From: Tannerella sp.
Lineage (GTDB): Bacteria; Bacteroidota; Bacteroidia; Bacteroidales; Tannerellaceae
DNA length: 40,254 bases
Assembly (NCBI GenBank): GCA_031276675.1
Contig: JAISMO010000130.1
Coordinates: 1 to 40,254 of the forward strand
Reading direction: 5' to 3'
Part shown: one piece after another, positions 1-9,099 of the stretch
Numbering within the stretch: the first letter of the stretch is position 1
Layout: each line of letters starts with the position of its first letter
Notes under the pieces: model-generated
The model's input: only the letters and a program-made list of their open reading frames with translations
The model's database searches: none
Told to the model about the DNA's origin: nothing
Made by a program: the position numbers and the translations under genes

Positions 1-2106
1 TACAGCTGGACCCTCAAGCCGGATTTTCCGCCCAAGGATACCGTCTATTACATTCACTGGTACATGGAAACGGTCAACACGATCGGCTCGTACGGCACCA
101 TTTCCTCCTACGACGTGAAGCGCAAACGGCCCACACCGACGATCGTCAAATCGGACGGCGTCGCGTCCATCGGCGCAGCCCCGTTTGAGGTGACCGTCAC
201 CTTTGACCCGGCCTTCGACCCGGCCATCACTCCCCTTGCCGAAAACATGTTTATCGTGTCGGGAGGCAACATCGTGCCCGGTTCTCTGACCCAGGTTACC
301 CCCGGAGAGGTATACAAACTGACGGTTCAAAGTTCCAATGCGAACAACGTCACGATCCGGTTCCCCGAAAACCGGGTGACGGATGCATACGGCAACCGGA
401 ACGCGGCAAGCATTGCCCCCTATACCACCCTGCCTTTCAGCAACGGTCTTCCGCTGGCGGACTTTTCTTCATACACGGATTCGGTGTATTTCGCCGCTCC
501 GCCTTTCGTTAAATTCCGCGTCACTTCCGGAAACCCGGATGCCAGGCTGTACAGAAACGACGGGAGTCCGGTCGATAATGTCAATGCAGCCCCGGCTGTT
601 GAAGTCACAAAGGACGGCGCTTCTTTCTCCCTCACGAGCGTCGGTTTTGTTGATCTCGACGGCACGAACCAAATCAACGAATATACCCTGACCGGCGCGT
701 TCACTGAGGGCGAGTACCGGATTCATATCAAGGGGGACAGCATCACAAACTATGTCGGTAACGGCATCCGGGATACCGTGTATACGTTCAGGGTATTCGA
801 TCTCGGACTGAGTTTCTCCGGCGGCACGCATGATTTCGGAACCCTGCACGAAGGCTATGCGCCGGTAGCGCCCTACAGCGTCCAGGTGATCAATAACGGC
901 TCGGTGACGGCTACCGGCCTGAGCGTGGTACTCGGCGTCGGCGATACCGCTTATGTGATGCATACGGGCGCCATGACCCCGACCCTGGCCGGCGGTGCAA
1001 CGACCCCCTTTACGATCGCGCCCAAAACCGGCCTTCAGGTGGATACTCCCACTGTCGGAAACCAGGTCTTTACCGCCACGGTGACGCTGATGTATCATGA
1101 CCGTCCGGTTCCGGGGGCTACTTTCGGCGTGAAGTTTGAAGTCTTCAAGTTGCAGGCGCCTGTCGCTCAAATCGACTATATCAACGAAACGCTGACCGGT
1201 CTGGAATCCGGCGAGAGCTACAGCATCAACCGGGAAACGCCCGTGGGCGTAGCGGACGACGAAATCATCCCGATTGCCGAAGGCTGGATGAACGGCCGGA
1301 CGTCCACCAACGAGCAGATCGACCCGGCCACAGGCGGGCGGAGCATCCCGCAGCCCATCGTCATCCCCCTGCGTCCCGCGGCGCCGGCGGGCGTCAGCAA
1401 GCAGGACGCCGGCGAGGGTGAACTCAACAACGGAGAAATCCTGGGCGTGAACGACCTCATGGAATACAGGCTGATGCCGTCCGAGACCTGGATTCCCGTG
1501 CCGGCAGGCAACCGGGCGCTCGCCGACCTTGTGCCGGGCACCTACCAGGTGCGCTACAAAGCCATCGTCGATCAGGCGTTTTCGAGCCATATCCTCACCG
1601 TGGTCATTCAGACACAGACCATCCAGCGGATCGAGCGTGAAATCCTGCTGCCCGGCATGCAGGGCGTTACCACGCTGCCGCTGCCCGGCTTCCACTACGT
1701 TCATTCGGGCGAGGACTTCACCTTTACGCTCCTCTTCACGGGCGAGCCGCCGAAGGTGAAAACCAGCCGGATCGTCGAAGGCGTACAGGAGGAACTGACC
1801 GGCGTGCCCGACGGGGCCGGCGGCTATACCTATACCATCCGTCAGGTGCGGGAATCGATTTCCGTCCTTTTCGAGACCGGGCCGGTTGGCAATGCCTCCG
1901 TGGACGGCCGGGCGGTATGGGCCAACGCCGGGCAGATCTGCATCCGCACCCTGCATCCGGAAGCGGCGGACATCCATACGGTGACCGGGGCGCTGTTCAA
2001 ACGCATCCGCACGGCGGAAGGCGCGGAGGTTTCCGTGCCGGCAGCCGGCGGCGTATACCTGATCCGCTTCGCGAACGGCGAGGTGCATAAAGTCATCGTC
2101 CGGTAA
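1..2106 (+). CDS. T9SS-exported multidomain surface protein, 5' partial
   Basis: The frame is open from base 1, with no stop before an internal Met at 64, so the start lies upstream of the window. About 700 residues are visible. An early segment (about residues 55-140) resembles bacterial Ig-like modules: a TVTF strand, an 'IVSGG' turn, and a closing 'VTDAYGNRN'. A later segment, starting near 'GTHDFGTLHEGYAP', resembles the Ig-like/ASPM-SPD-2-Hydin folds of surface proteins. The last 75 or so residues look like a T9SS type A sorting domain: a beta-rich tail with 'GGVYLIRF' and ending 'HKVIVR'. Such domains direct export through the outer membrane and are then removed. The C-terminal 330 residues are clearly paralogous to the next gene, 44 bases downstream, which is probably co-transcribed. 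No enzymatic motif is visible; an adhesin or structural role is inferred. Confidence 0.8.
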   Translation, partial: YSWTLKPDFPPKDTVYYIHWYMETVNTIGSYGTISSYDVKRKRPTPTIVKSDGVASIGAAPFEVTVTFDPAFDPAITPLAENMFIVSGGNIVPGSLTQVTPGEVYKLTVQSSNANNVTIRFPENRVTDAYGNRNAASIAPYTTLPFSNGLPLADFSSYTDSVYFAAPPFVKFRVTSGNPDARLYRNDGSPVDNVNAAPAVEVTKDGASFSLTSVGFVDLDGTNQINEYTLTGAFTEGEYRIHIKGDSITNYVGNGIRDTVYTFRVFDLGLSFSGGTHDFGTLHEGYAPVAPYSVQVINNGSVTATGLSVVLGVGDTAYVMHTGAMTPTLAGGATTPFTIAPKTGLQVDTPTVGNQVFTATVTLMYHDRPVPGATFGVKFEVFKLQAPVAQIDYINETLTGLESGESYSINRETPVGVADDEIIPIAEGWMNGRTSTNEQIDPATGGRSIPQPIVIPLRPAAPAGVSKQDAGEGELNNGEILGVNDLMEYRLMPSETWIPVPAGNRALADLVPGTYQVRYKAIVDQAFSSHILTVVIQTQTIQRIEREILLPGMQGVTTLPLPGFHYVHSGEDFTFTLLFTGEPPKVKTSRIVEGVQEELTGVPDGAGGYTYTIRQVRESISVLFETGPVGNASVDGRAVWANAGQICIRTLHPEAADIHTVTGALFKRIRTAEGAEVSVPAAGGVYLIRFANGEVHKVIVR

Positions 2107-2149
2107 AAAAAGAAAACAGAAATCCATTCAACAGAAAAAAGAAAAGAAC

Positions 2150-5098
2150 ATGAAATCGAATCATTCAAAAACAGTATCCATCCTGTGCCGGCTGCTTCCC
2201 GCAGTCCTGGCGCTCCTGCTGTGGCCGGCCAGCGAGGTCTGTGCGCAGGCAGGCGCCCTGAACGACGGCGTGAACCTGCGTGTAAACGACCATATCTATT
2301 TCGGGCACTACAAACATGCGACGGAAATATCGGCAGCGAATAACGGGTTCCGGGTCCTCGCGCATGAACCGGATTCAACGCCCGTCCTGTGGCGCGTGAT
2401 GGGGCTGGAAGGCAGCAACGGCCCCTTGACGCTGATGAGCGAATATATGCTGGATACCTGCACTTTTACAGGTACAGACTGGAGCAGCTCTTCCGTTAGA
2501 ACATGGCTGAACGGTACGTTTACAGGCAGTTTTACAGAGTCGGAAAAGGATTTGATAGAAACAAGTACGGTTTATACGCCAGCTTATGACGCTTTGACAA
2601 CATCAAATATTGGCGTTGATCCGTCCGGCGTCTCCGCAGCAGCATCATCAGAGAATATCTATTTGCCCTGGGGAACGCCCCCCCGTAACCATGCTAACGG
2701 GAACAAGATGTTCTGGGGTCTCGGAAACACCACCGTCACCATGTCCGCGGATTCCGTGCATGAGAAGGAGACGGGAGTGAAATCCCTAAGTTACAGTAAT
2801 GAAAATGCGAATAAAGATGAGGTTTATTACTGGCTGCGGACCACACAGGGAAATGACGAGGCGCTGGTGATCGATTCGGACGGCAAAACCAATTCGAAAA
2901 TGAAGGGCCTGTCCATGGGCGTGCGTCCGATATTCAGGCTGGATACGTCGAAGATACTCTTTGCCACCGAAATAAAGGAAGAAAACGAACTGAACCGGCT
3001 GGATCAGATGAAGGTCGAAGGCTACAACTATCTGGATGACGAAGGGCTTCTTAAAGAAAAAGGCACCGGCCGTTCCGTCTATAAACTGACCGTCCTGAAT
3101 ACGGGCATTAATTTCACTTTGCCTTCTCTGAATTTTGACCTGGACGAAACGATTGTCGGCGACGGCAGCGAAACGGTTTTCGTGAACCCCGACGATACGG
3201 TTCGCATCGGGGTTGCTTCCACTTCCGGTCCGAATCGGTTTGCGTATAAAATCGTAGACTTGGGCAAGAACGTAGTGCGTTATGGCGATACGACCGGCAC
3301 GGCGTCTGCGGTTGATGTGGCGGCAAGGAATATTTACGTGGATGGGGATCCGGATGCCGGAGCGCTGGGCATGAACACGTATACCGCCTATCTGTGGGCG
3401 CAGAACAACCACGCAACCCGATCTCACGAAGGTTCGACGCCGAAGTATTTCACGCTGACGGTGCGCGAAGACACGCAGGCGCCGGTTCTTACCGCAGTGA
3501 GCGCGGTTCGCGGCTACACGCCTCACCACGGGGATACAGCCAAAGTGACGTTTAATATCAACGAACTCTACGACGGCAAGTATTATTACCTGATAGATCC
3601 CGCTGCGGAGCCGACAACCGCGGAGGAACTTATCTCCGCCGCGCTCACCTCGACGGGAAGCCCCGTGAGTCCGCCTATCTCATCATTGTTTTCATCCGGG
3701 AAGCAGCCTTTCAGCGGCAACGGCGACCGGACGATTACCCTGTGTTTCGACGACAATGATGCTCACACGATTTATATTGCCGCTAAGGATCAGGTGCGGA
3801 ACGTAAGCAATCTGCTCAAGATCAATATTCCGATCTATGTTCCGAATACCGAGCCTGTGGCCAAAGATCCCGTTCCAACGCTGTACCTGGCCGTGGGGGA
3901 GACGCTCACCGTGGCCGCCACGGATATTGCCTACGATCCGGACGTGGCCGACAACCTGACCATAACGACCGTTGTCACATTGCCGGATGCACTCATAGCT
4001 ACGGAGAACATAAACGCCGGAAAGCTGGAGATCACCGGCGTTGCACCCGGCGTCACCACTGTGGAGGTGGAGGTGGACGATCAGACCCAGATTCCTCCCC
4101 CTCCGAGCGCCAAGGTTCAGATAACGGTCGAGATTGCGGTGCGGGAAAGCACGCCCGAGGCCGGCATCGACTTCCTGAGCGAAGAGTTGACGGACCTGCT
4201 GCCCGGCAAATATGTGATCGACGGGGATACGGTCGACGTCGCGCCGGGCGCCTCCACCACTCCCATTGCCGACAGCTGGTTCGGCGCCACGCTGTCGATT
4301 CGGCGCATCCAGCCGGGCGTCCCCTCGGTGAGCAGCGCCGTGCAGACCCTGGCGATACCCGCCCGTCCCGAAGCGCCGGTCGTGTCCGTCACGAGCGAAT
4401 CGTTTGCCGGCTATAGCGACGGCTGGATCACCGGCGTCTCGCCCGCGATGGAATACAGGCCCGACACGGCGAGCGTGTGGATGCCGGTCACCGACCGGTA
4501 TCTCGAAAACCTGGCCGCGGACGTATACCTGATACGCTCCCGGGCCGTTCCGGACCAGCAGTTTGTCGGCGTCGAAGTGCAGGTCACCGTCGGGAAGGGC
4601 GTGAACTGGAGCGGCAGCCCCCTGCAGCGCGTCATCTCGCTGCCCGAAGTAACGGGCGTCACCGTGTTGCCCGCTCCGGGTCTGCACGCAGTGGCCTCGC
4701 AGAGCAGTTTCACCTTTACGCTGAAGTTCAGCGGTACCCCCTCGCGGGTACGCACCAGCCGGTTCATTGACGGCGTGCAGGAGGAGTTGACGGGCGTGGC
4801 CAACGACGCCGGGGGCTACGACTATGTGATCCGGAACGTACAAAGCCCGGTGGCGGTCTACATCGACCCGGCCACGGGCCTTGCGGCGGCAGAGGAAGAA
4901 CGGCGGATATGGGCCGGAGGCGACCGGGTGTATGTGAAGACGGAGCGTGAAGACACCGCCGTCATCCACAGTCTGTCGGGTCAGGTGGTCCGGCAGACGG
5001 AGGTGCCCGAAGGCATCACTTCGATACCCCTGCCCGCAGGCGTGTATGTCGTGACACTGCCCGCAAGCGGCGTGAGACGGAAAGTGATGATCCGCTGA
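2150..5098 (+). CDS. T9SS-exported surface protein, DUF6273-like N-terminus and Ig-like repeats
   Basis: 982 residues. The N-terminus is a clear signal peptide (basic 'MKSNHSKTVS', hydrophobic core, cleavage near 'VCAQA'). Residues about 45-260 resemble the DUF6273 fold: 'PVLWRVMGLEG', 'TLMSEYMLD', 'SSSSVRTWLNG', and a late 'GVRPIFRLD'. Several Ig/cadherin-like segments follow, one opening with 'NTEPVAKDPVPTLYLAVGE'. The last 330 residues match the preceding gene; shared landmarks include 'DGVQEELTGV' (here) and 'EGVQEELTGV' (there). The tail is a T9SS type A sorting domain, 'PAGVYVVTLPASG' ending 'RRKVMIR'. The start is fixed by the signal peptide and an A-rich region just before ATG. The function is unknown; the two genes look like a tandem duplication whose N-termini diverged. 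Confidence 0.85.
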   Translation: MKSNHSKTVSILCRLLPAVLALLLWPASEVCAQAGALNDGVNLRVNDHIYFGHYKHATEISAANNGFRVLAHEPDSTPVLWRVMGLEGSNGPLTLMSEYMLDTCTFTGTDWSSSSVRTWLNGTFTGSFTESEKDLIETSTVYTPAYDALTTSNIGVDPSGVSAAASSENIYLPWGTPPRNHANGNKMFWGLGNTTVTMSADSVHEKETGVKSLSYSNENANKDEVYYWLRTTQGNDEALVIDSDGKTNSKMKGLSMGVRPIFRLDTSKILFATEIKEENELNRLDQMKVEGYNYLDDEGLLKEKGTGRSVYKLTVLNTGINFTLPSLNFDLDETIVGDGSETVFVNPDDTVRIGVASTSGPNRFAYKIVDLGKNVVRYGDTTGTASAVDVAARNIYVDGDPDAGALGMNTYTAYLWAQNNHATRSHEGSTPKYFTLTVREDTQAPVLTAVSAVRGYTPHHGDTAKVTFNINELYDGKYYYLIDPAAEPTTAEELISAALTSTGSPVSPPISSLFSSGKQPFSGNGDRTITLCFDDNDAHTIYIAAKDQVRNVSNLLKINIPIYVPNTEPVAKDPVPTLYLAVGETLTVAATDIAYDPDVADNLTITTVVTLPDALIATENINAGKLEITGVAPGVTTVEVEVDDQTQIPPPPSAKVQITVEIAVRESTPEAGIDFLSEELTDLLPGKYVIDGDTVDVAPGASTTPIADSWFGATLSIRRIQPGVPSVSSAVQTLAIPARPEAPVVSVTSESFAGYSDGWITGVSPAMEYRPDTASVWMPVTDRYLENLAADVYLIRSRAVPDQQFVGVEVQVTVGKGVNWSGSPLQRVISLPEVTGVTVLPAPGLHAVASQSSFTFTLKFSGTPSRVRTSRFIDGVQEELTGVANDAGGYDYVIRNVQSPVAVYIDPATGLAAAEEERRIWAGGDRVYVKTEREDTAVIHSLSGQVVRQTEVPEGITSIPLPAGVYVVTLPASGVRRKVMIR

Positions 5099-5111
5099 AG
5101 CGTCCGTCACT

Positions 5112-5166
5112 TGAAAGCCCCATGTCGTCAAGTTAAGCAAAAATACTTGACGACATTGAGCTTTCA
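5112..5166 (+). terminator. Long hairpin after the T9SS gene pair
   Basis: Inverted repeat 13 bases after the stop at 5098. Outer arms TGAAAGC (5112-5118) and GCTTTCA (5160-5166). Inner arms ATGTCGTCAAGT (5122-5133) and ACTTGACGACAT (5145-5156), perfect over 12 bp. The two stems are separated by a 3/3 internal loop and the apical loop is 11 nt. No T-tract follows, so it may terminate, protect the 3' end, or be a repeat element. The rest of 5167-5390 has no gene I can support. Confidence 0.6.
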
Positions 5167-5309
5167 GCCGATGGAGGTATCCTGTCCGATATACCTGTAT
5201 TGTTCATACGGAACACTTGAAAAGACGGGGGGGAAACATGCCCGAAAAAGCGCAAAAGCAGGCGCCGTTTTCCTTGAACGCCCTGCGGAACGGTGTGCAC
5301 CGGCAGTCT

Positions 5310-5324
5310 GCACGGGCTTTAGCC
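5310..5324 (+). repeat. Single copy of GCACGGGCTTTAGCC element
   Basis: The 15-mer GCACGGGCTTTAGCC matches one arm of the large inverted repeat at 27049-27113. Here only one arm is present, in the non-coding gap before the methyltransferase-glycosyltransferase gene. A dispersed intergenic element is inferred. Confidence 0.5.
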
Positions 5325-5390
5325 CTCCTTCGCGGCAGGCACTGGTAATCGGCAAGTCTCGCAGGATCACCCGACAGGCGAAAACGATAT

Positions 5391-5406
5391 TATTTTTGTA
5401 TTTTTG
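5391..5406 (+). promoter_or_regulatory. Bacteroidota -7 boxes before the methyltransferase-GT gene
   Basis: Two adjacent exact matches to TAnnTTTG: TATTTTTG at 5391-5398 and 5399-5406, 30-38 nt before ATG 5436. No convincing TTTG -33 box at the usual spacing was found. Confidence 0.5.
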
Positions 5407-5435
5407 CGGGGAAATCAAAACATCGGATCGTTATT

Positions 5436-6875
5436 ATGACCAGAGAAGAAATATATGCGTTTTATCGGAACACGGTGCGGGAACGGGAAAAATGGAACAG
5501 GCGAAACGCATTTTATCATCAATTGCTGGAGCAGTACTGTTCGTTCATCATCCCCGAAGGAAAGCGAGTGATCGAGATCGGTTGCGGGAGCGGAAATTTG
5601 CTCAATGCCGTGAAACCGGCTTTCGGAATGGGTATCGACTTTGTGCCGGAAGCCATCGAACTGGCGCGGGAAAAATATCCGCATCTTCATTTCGCCGTGG
5701 ACGACGCGGAAGCCCTGCAAACCGGCAGCGATACCTTTGATTACATCATTCTCAGCGATTTGATGGGATGTCTGTGGGATGCGCAGAAGGCCATTCACAA
5801 CATTCGCAGACTGTGTCATCCCCAGACGCGCGTGGTCATCACGCAGTACAATTTTTTGTGGGAGCCTGTGATCAAGCTGCTCGAATGGGTCGGACTGAAA
5901 CAGAAGCAGCCCAATGCAAACTGGTTTTCCGCAAAGGATACGGAAGGACTGCTGCAACTGGAAGGCTTCCAGACGATACGGATGGAGCAGAAAATTCTGT
6001 TGCCCGTCTACATTCCCCTGCTGCACAGCCTGTGCAATGGCTTGCTGGCCAACCTGCCGGGATTCAACCGTCTGGGACTTGTCAACCTGCGTGTTGCGCG
6101 TCCGATACTGCATGAGGAGCGTCCCTTCTCGGTCTCCATCGTGATCCCCGCACGCAACGAACGGGGGAATATCGAAAATGCCATCCTGCGAACGCCCGTT
6201 TTCGGTACGCATCAGGAATTTATCTTTATCGAAGGCCACTCATCCGATCGGACGTGGGAAGAAATATGTCGCGTGCAGGCGGCCTGGCCGGAGAAAGACA
6301 TCAAGGTCATGCGGCAGACCGGGAAAGGCAAGGGCAATGCCGTTCGCGAGGCGTTTGAGGCCGCAACGGGAGAGGCGCTGATGATCCTGGATGCCGACCT
6401 GACCATGCCGCCCGAAGAACTGCCGAAATTCTATCAGGCTCTGTATTACAACCGAGGCGAATTTATCAACGGATGCCGGCTGGTCTATCCGATGGAAAAA
6501 AATGCCATGCGGTTTCTGAATCTGCTGGGAAACAAATTCTTCGGCTGGTTTTTCTCTTACCTGCTGGGGCAGCGCCTGAAAGATACACTCTGCGGCACGA
6601 AAGTGCTGTTTCGGAAAGATTATGAAACGATCAAGGCCAACCGCTCCTTTTTCGGCAATTTCGATCCGTTCGGCGACTTTGACCTCCTCTTTGGCGCCGC
6701 CAAGCAGAACCTCAAGATCGTAGAAGTGATCATACGCTACCGCGATCGCGCCTACGGTGCCACCCAAATCAGCCGCTTTCGTCACGGGTTGCTGCTGCTG
6801 AAAATGAGTTTCTTTGCCGCGCGGAAAATCAAATTTACCGAATTTCTGAAGACGGGAAAAAACTTTAGACCGTAA
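5436..6875 (+). CDS. Fusion of SAM-dependent methyltransferase and family 2 glycosyltransferase
   Basis: 479 residues with two enzymatic halves. Residues about 1-200 are a class I methyltransferase: SAM-binding motif 'VIEIGCGSGNLLNAV' near 43-57, an acidic 'DDAEAL' loop, and 'FDYIILSDLMG'. Residues about 230-460 are a GT2-type (GT-A) transferase like dolichol-phosphate mannosyl/glucosyl transferases: 'FSVSIVIPARNERGNIENA', 'FIEGHSSDRTWEEI', 'GKGKGNAVREAF', and 'MILDADLTMPPEEL' carrying the metal-binding DAD. No membrane helices are obvious. Likely role: making and modifying a lipid-linked sugar for envelope glycans. The GT-C-like membrane protein after it could use such a lipid-phosphate sugar, but has its own promoter. 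This fused arrangement is known from Bacteroidota annotation; substrates are unknown. Confidence 0.85.
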   Translation: MTREEIYAFYRNTVREREKWNRRNAFYHQLLEQYCSFIIPEGKRVIEIGCGSGNLLNAVKPAFGMGIDFVPEAIELAREKYPHLHFAVDDAEALQTGSDTFDYIILSDLMGCLWDAQKAIHNIRRLCHPQTRVVITQYNFLWEPVIKLLEWVGLKQKQPNANWFSAKDTEGLLQLEGFQTIRMEQKILLPVYIPLLHSLCNGLLANLPGFNRLGLVNLRVARPILHEERPFSVSIVIPARNERGNIENAILRTPVFGTHQEFIFIEGHSSDRTWEEICRVQAAWPEKDIKVMRQTGKGKGNAVREAFEAATGEALMILDADLTMPPEELPKFYQALYYNRGEFINGCRLVYPMEKNAMRFLNLLGNKFFGWFFSYLLGQRLKDTLCGTKVLFRKDYETIKANRSFFGNFDPFGDFDLLFGAAKQNLKIVEVIIRYRDRAYGATQISRFRHGLLLLKMSFFAARKIKFTEFLKTGKNFRP

Positions 6876-6878
6876 TGA

Positions 6879-6925
6879 GTGATGAGCGGCGCGAAACACG
6901 GCAAACAGACGCCGCTTCGCATCAC
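6879..6925 (+). terminator. Stem-loop with heptamer-like repeats after the fusion gene
   Basis: Arms GTGATG-A-GCGGCG (6879-6891) and CGCCGC-TTCG-CATCAC (6910-6925), beginning 4 bases after the TAA. Flanking text such as 'CACTCATCACTGACC' belongs to the same family as the heptamer array at 28488-28735. Probable transcript end for the upstream gene. Confidence 0.5.
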
Positions 6926-6993
6926 TGACCACTCATCACTGACCGCCGACCGCCTGTTTTTATTTGTCGGTGTATGATACCGGAGATTTTATG

Positions 6994-7001
6994 TACATTT
7001 G
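6994..7001 (+). promoter_or_regulatory. -7 box TACATTTG
   Basis: Exact TAnnTTTG match 21 nt before ATG 7022, giving a predicted leader of about 14 nt. A TTTG at 6963-6966 is too far away (27 nt) for a canonical -33 box. Confidence 0.5.
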
Positions 7002-7021
7002 CCGGAAAATAAAATAAAACG

Positions 7022-8992
7022 ATGAATAATAACAGAACTGCAAAAAAGCAGAAAAAAACGGAAAGAAAAACGTCCGGGCCAACCCCCTCGCGGAGCATGT
7101 ATGCCATTTTGAACGGTTTTTTTGAACGACACCGGCAGACTTTTTTTGTGCTTTCAATGATACTGAGCGTGCTGATGTGCATCCTGCTGTTCGATGTCAA
7201 GGTCACTCAAAGCGGCGACGACTGCGATTATATTCTCTCTGCGGATGACTTCTGGCATCATTTCACTTTTCCCGGATACCACGGGCCGCTGTACCCGATT
7301 GTGCTGTCGCCCGTCACCGCTATTTTCGGAATCAATCTGATCCTGCTCAAGTCGTTTTCGTCCATTTTTATTTTGCTTTCCATCTGGCTGTTTTATAAAA
7401 GTTTTCGCGGAAAAGTGCCGGACGTGATCCTGATACCGGCCCTGCTGCTGACCAGCATCTGTTCCTACCTGTTTTTTTACGCCGCCCATACATATAGTGA
7501 ACCGCTTTTCATGCTGATACAGGGACTGTTTTTCTATTTTTTTTCCAAATACTTTCTGGGAGAAGAAAATACTCCCAGCCGGCTGAAGAAAGACTGGCGA
7601 AAATACCTGCTGCTGGCTGCGCTGGCGCTGGGAATGACCCTGACCCGCAGCATCGGCTACGGTGTACTGGGCGCCGTGATCCTCTTTTTTACCATTCAAC
7701 TGCGCTGGAAAAATCTGCTCGGCATGGTGGCGGCCTTTGTGCTGGTGTTTGTGTCGTTCAAAGTGCTCAAATCCATGCTCTGGCCGGGGAGCGGAGAAGC
7801 GTATGCCGTCACTTCGCTGCTGGCCAGGGATGCTTATAATCCGGCTCTGGGAACGGAAGATTTCTCCGGACTGGTCAGCCGGTTTGTTGGTAATTCGAAC
7901 ATCTACCTGTCTTCCTGCCTGTCCCAGTTTTTGGGAGTGATCGACTACCGTCCAAGCAATTACGTCGCCATAAAACCTTTGCGCACCATCCTGCTGTATG
8001 CCCTGTATGCACTCTGTATGGCGGTTCTTTTCAAACGGAATAAAACGCTGCTGTTTACAGGCCTGTATGCCGGTGTCATGATCTTTGCCACGTTCCTGCT
8101 GATGCAGACCAGCTGGGCACAAGACCGCCTGGTCGTGATCTATTATCCCTTTATCCTGCTCTTTTTGCTGGGCGGAATCTGTTATCTGTTCCAAACCGGG
8201 AAACTGCGGAAAGGCTTCCTGATTTATCCGGCCGCCGTGCTTTTCGTCGGTTTCGGGACACTGTCCATCACGAAAAAAAGAATCCAGTGGAATCTTCCCG
8301 TATTGCAGCAGAATTTGCTGGGCGATCCGTTATACGGATGGACTCCGGACTGGCAAAATTTCATCCGGGGAACTCAGTGGGCTGCCCAAAATCTGGAAAA
8401 GGACGCGGTGATTCTCAGCCGTAAACCCAGTATTTCCAGAGTGTATGCCGGGGGACGCAAATTTGCGGCTTCGTTTCAGGCCCTGACTGTTCCGCTCGAA
8501 AAGCTGGAGGGGCTGTCATACGAGGGTCGAACCCTTATAATGGTCGGCGTATCCTCAACAGTCCCTCACGGAGAACCTCTTCAATACATTATAACCTCTA
8601 ATAATCAACATTTCACGATTGACGGAACGCAAACAAAAGGCGTTTATATTTATGCAGTTCCGAATGAAGGTTTGGACGAGTTTATCCGGACGCTTGAAAG
8701 TGAGCAGATAAAATACACGCTGGATTACCATGCGTTTCTGGAGCAGTGTAAAACGATGGATAACATACGTATCTACAATCCGGACATGATGTGCCGACAT
8801 CTGGAGGACAGCAAGATTGATTATATTCTGCTGCCTCAGCTGCGGATGAATCCGCAGAAAAAGGACGGCATGTTTATCAACAATATACACCGTTTTGTCT
8901 GGTTCATTTCCTATAAATATCCGGAACGTTTCTGGCGGGTTCACACGATCGGCAATGACGAACCCTGCGAAATTGTGAAATTTGTCCGGTAA
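7022..8992 (+). CDS. Multi-pass membrane glycosyltransferase-like protein (GT-C type)
   Basis: 656 residues. A Lys-rich cytoplasmic N-terminus (about 25 residues) is followed by about 10-12 hydrophobic helices in residues 45-430, then a soluble C-terminal domain of about 220 residues. After the first helix comes 'SGDDCDYILSADDFWHH', an acidic first extracytoplasmic loop like that of GT-C enzymes (PMT/ArnT and relatives), which take sugars from polyprenyl phosphate. 'GYHGPLYPIVLSP' and 'MTLTRSIGYG' also fit that class. The preceding GT2-type gene may supply the lipid-linked donor. Start chosen because it lies 21 nt after a -7 box. Family assignment rests on topology and loop motifs only; acceptor and product are unknown. 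Confidence 0.7.
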   Translation: MNNNRTAKKQKKTERKTSGPTPSRSMYAILNGFFERHRQTFFVLSMILSVLMCILLFDVKVTQSGDDCDYILSADDFWHHFTFPGYHGPLYPIVLSPVTAIFGINLILLKSFSSIFILLSIWLFYKSFRGKVPDVILIPALLLTSICSYLFFYAAHTYSEPLFMLIQGLFFYFFSKYFLGEENTPSRLKKDWRKYLLLAALALGMTLTRSIGYGVLGAVILFFTIQLRWKNLLGMVAAFVLVFVSFKVLKSMLWPGSGEAYAVTSLLARDAYNPALGTEDFSGLVSRFVGNSNIYLSSCLSQFLGVIDYRPSNYVAIKPLRTILLYALYALCMAVLFKRNKTLLFTGLYAGVMIFATFLLMQTSWAQDRLVVIYYPFILLFLLGGICYLFQTGKLRKGFLIYPAAVLFVGFGTLSITKKRIQWNLPVLQQNLLGDPLYGWTPDWQNFIRGTQWAAQNLEKDAVILSRKPSISRVYAGGRKFAASFQALTVPLEKLEGLSYEGRTLIMVGVSSTVPHGEPLQYIITSNNQHFTIDGTQTKGVYIYAVPNEGLDEFIRTLESEQIKYTLDYHAFLEQCKTMDNIRIYNPDMMCRHLEDSKIDYILLPQLRMNPQKKDGMFINNIHRFVWFISYKYPERFWRVHTIGNDEPCEIVKFVR

Positions 8993-9041
8993 CGCCGTAT
9001 GGTATCGGAGCATCCCCGGACGCCGGCGCTTTTCACTCCTG

Positions 9042-9059
9042 AAACCGTCGCGACGGTTT
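9042..9059. promoter_or_regulatory. Perfect 18-bp palindrome before endonuclease IV
   Basis: AAACCGTCGCGACGGTTT is perfectly self-complementary with no loop. It lies 50 nt after the membrane protein stop and 40 nt before ATG 9100. It could be a dimeric repressor site or part of a transcript end; the absence of a loop favours a protein-binding site. Confidence 0.45.
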
Positions 9060-9099
9060 GCAGGGTAATACCGTATTTTCATTCATAAAAAATAAAAGC

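Noticed and set aside
5111-5740. Open frame of 209 codons across the hairpin and into the fusion gene.
   Set aside because: It overlaps the methyltransferase frame, contains the terminator-like hairpin, and shows no family likeness.
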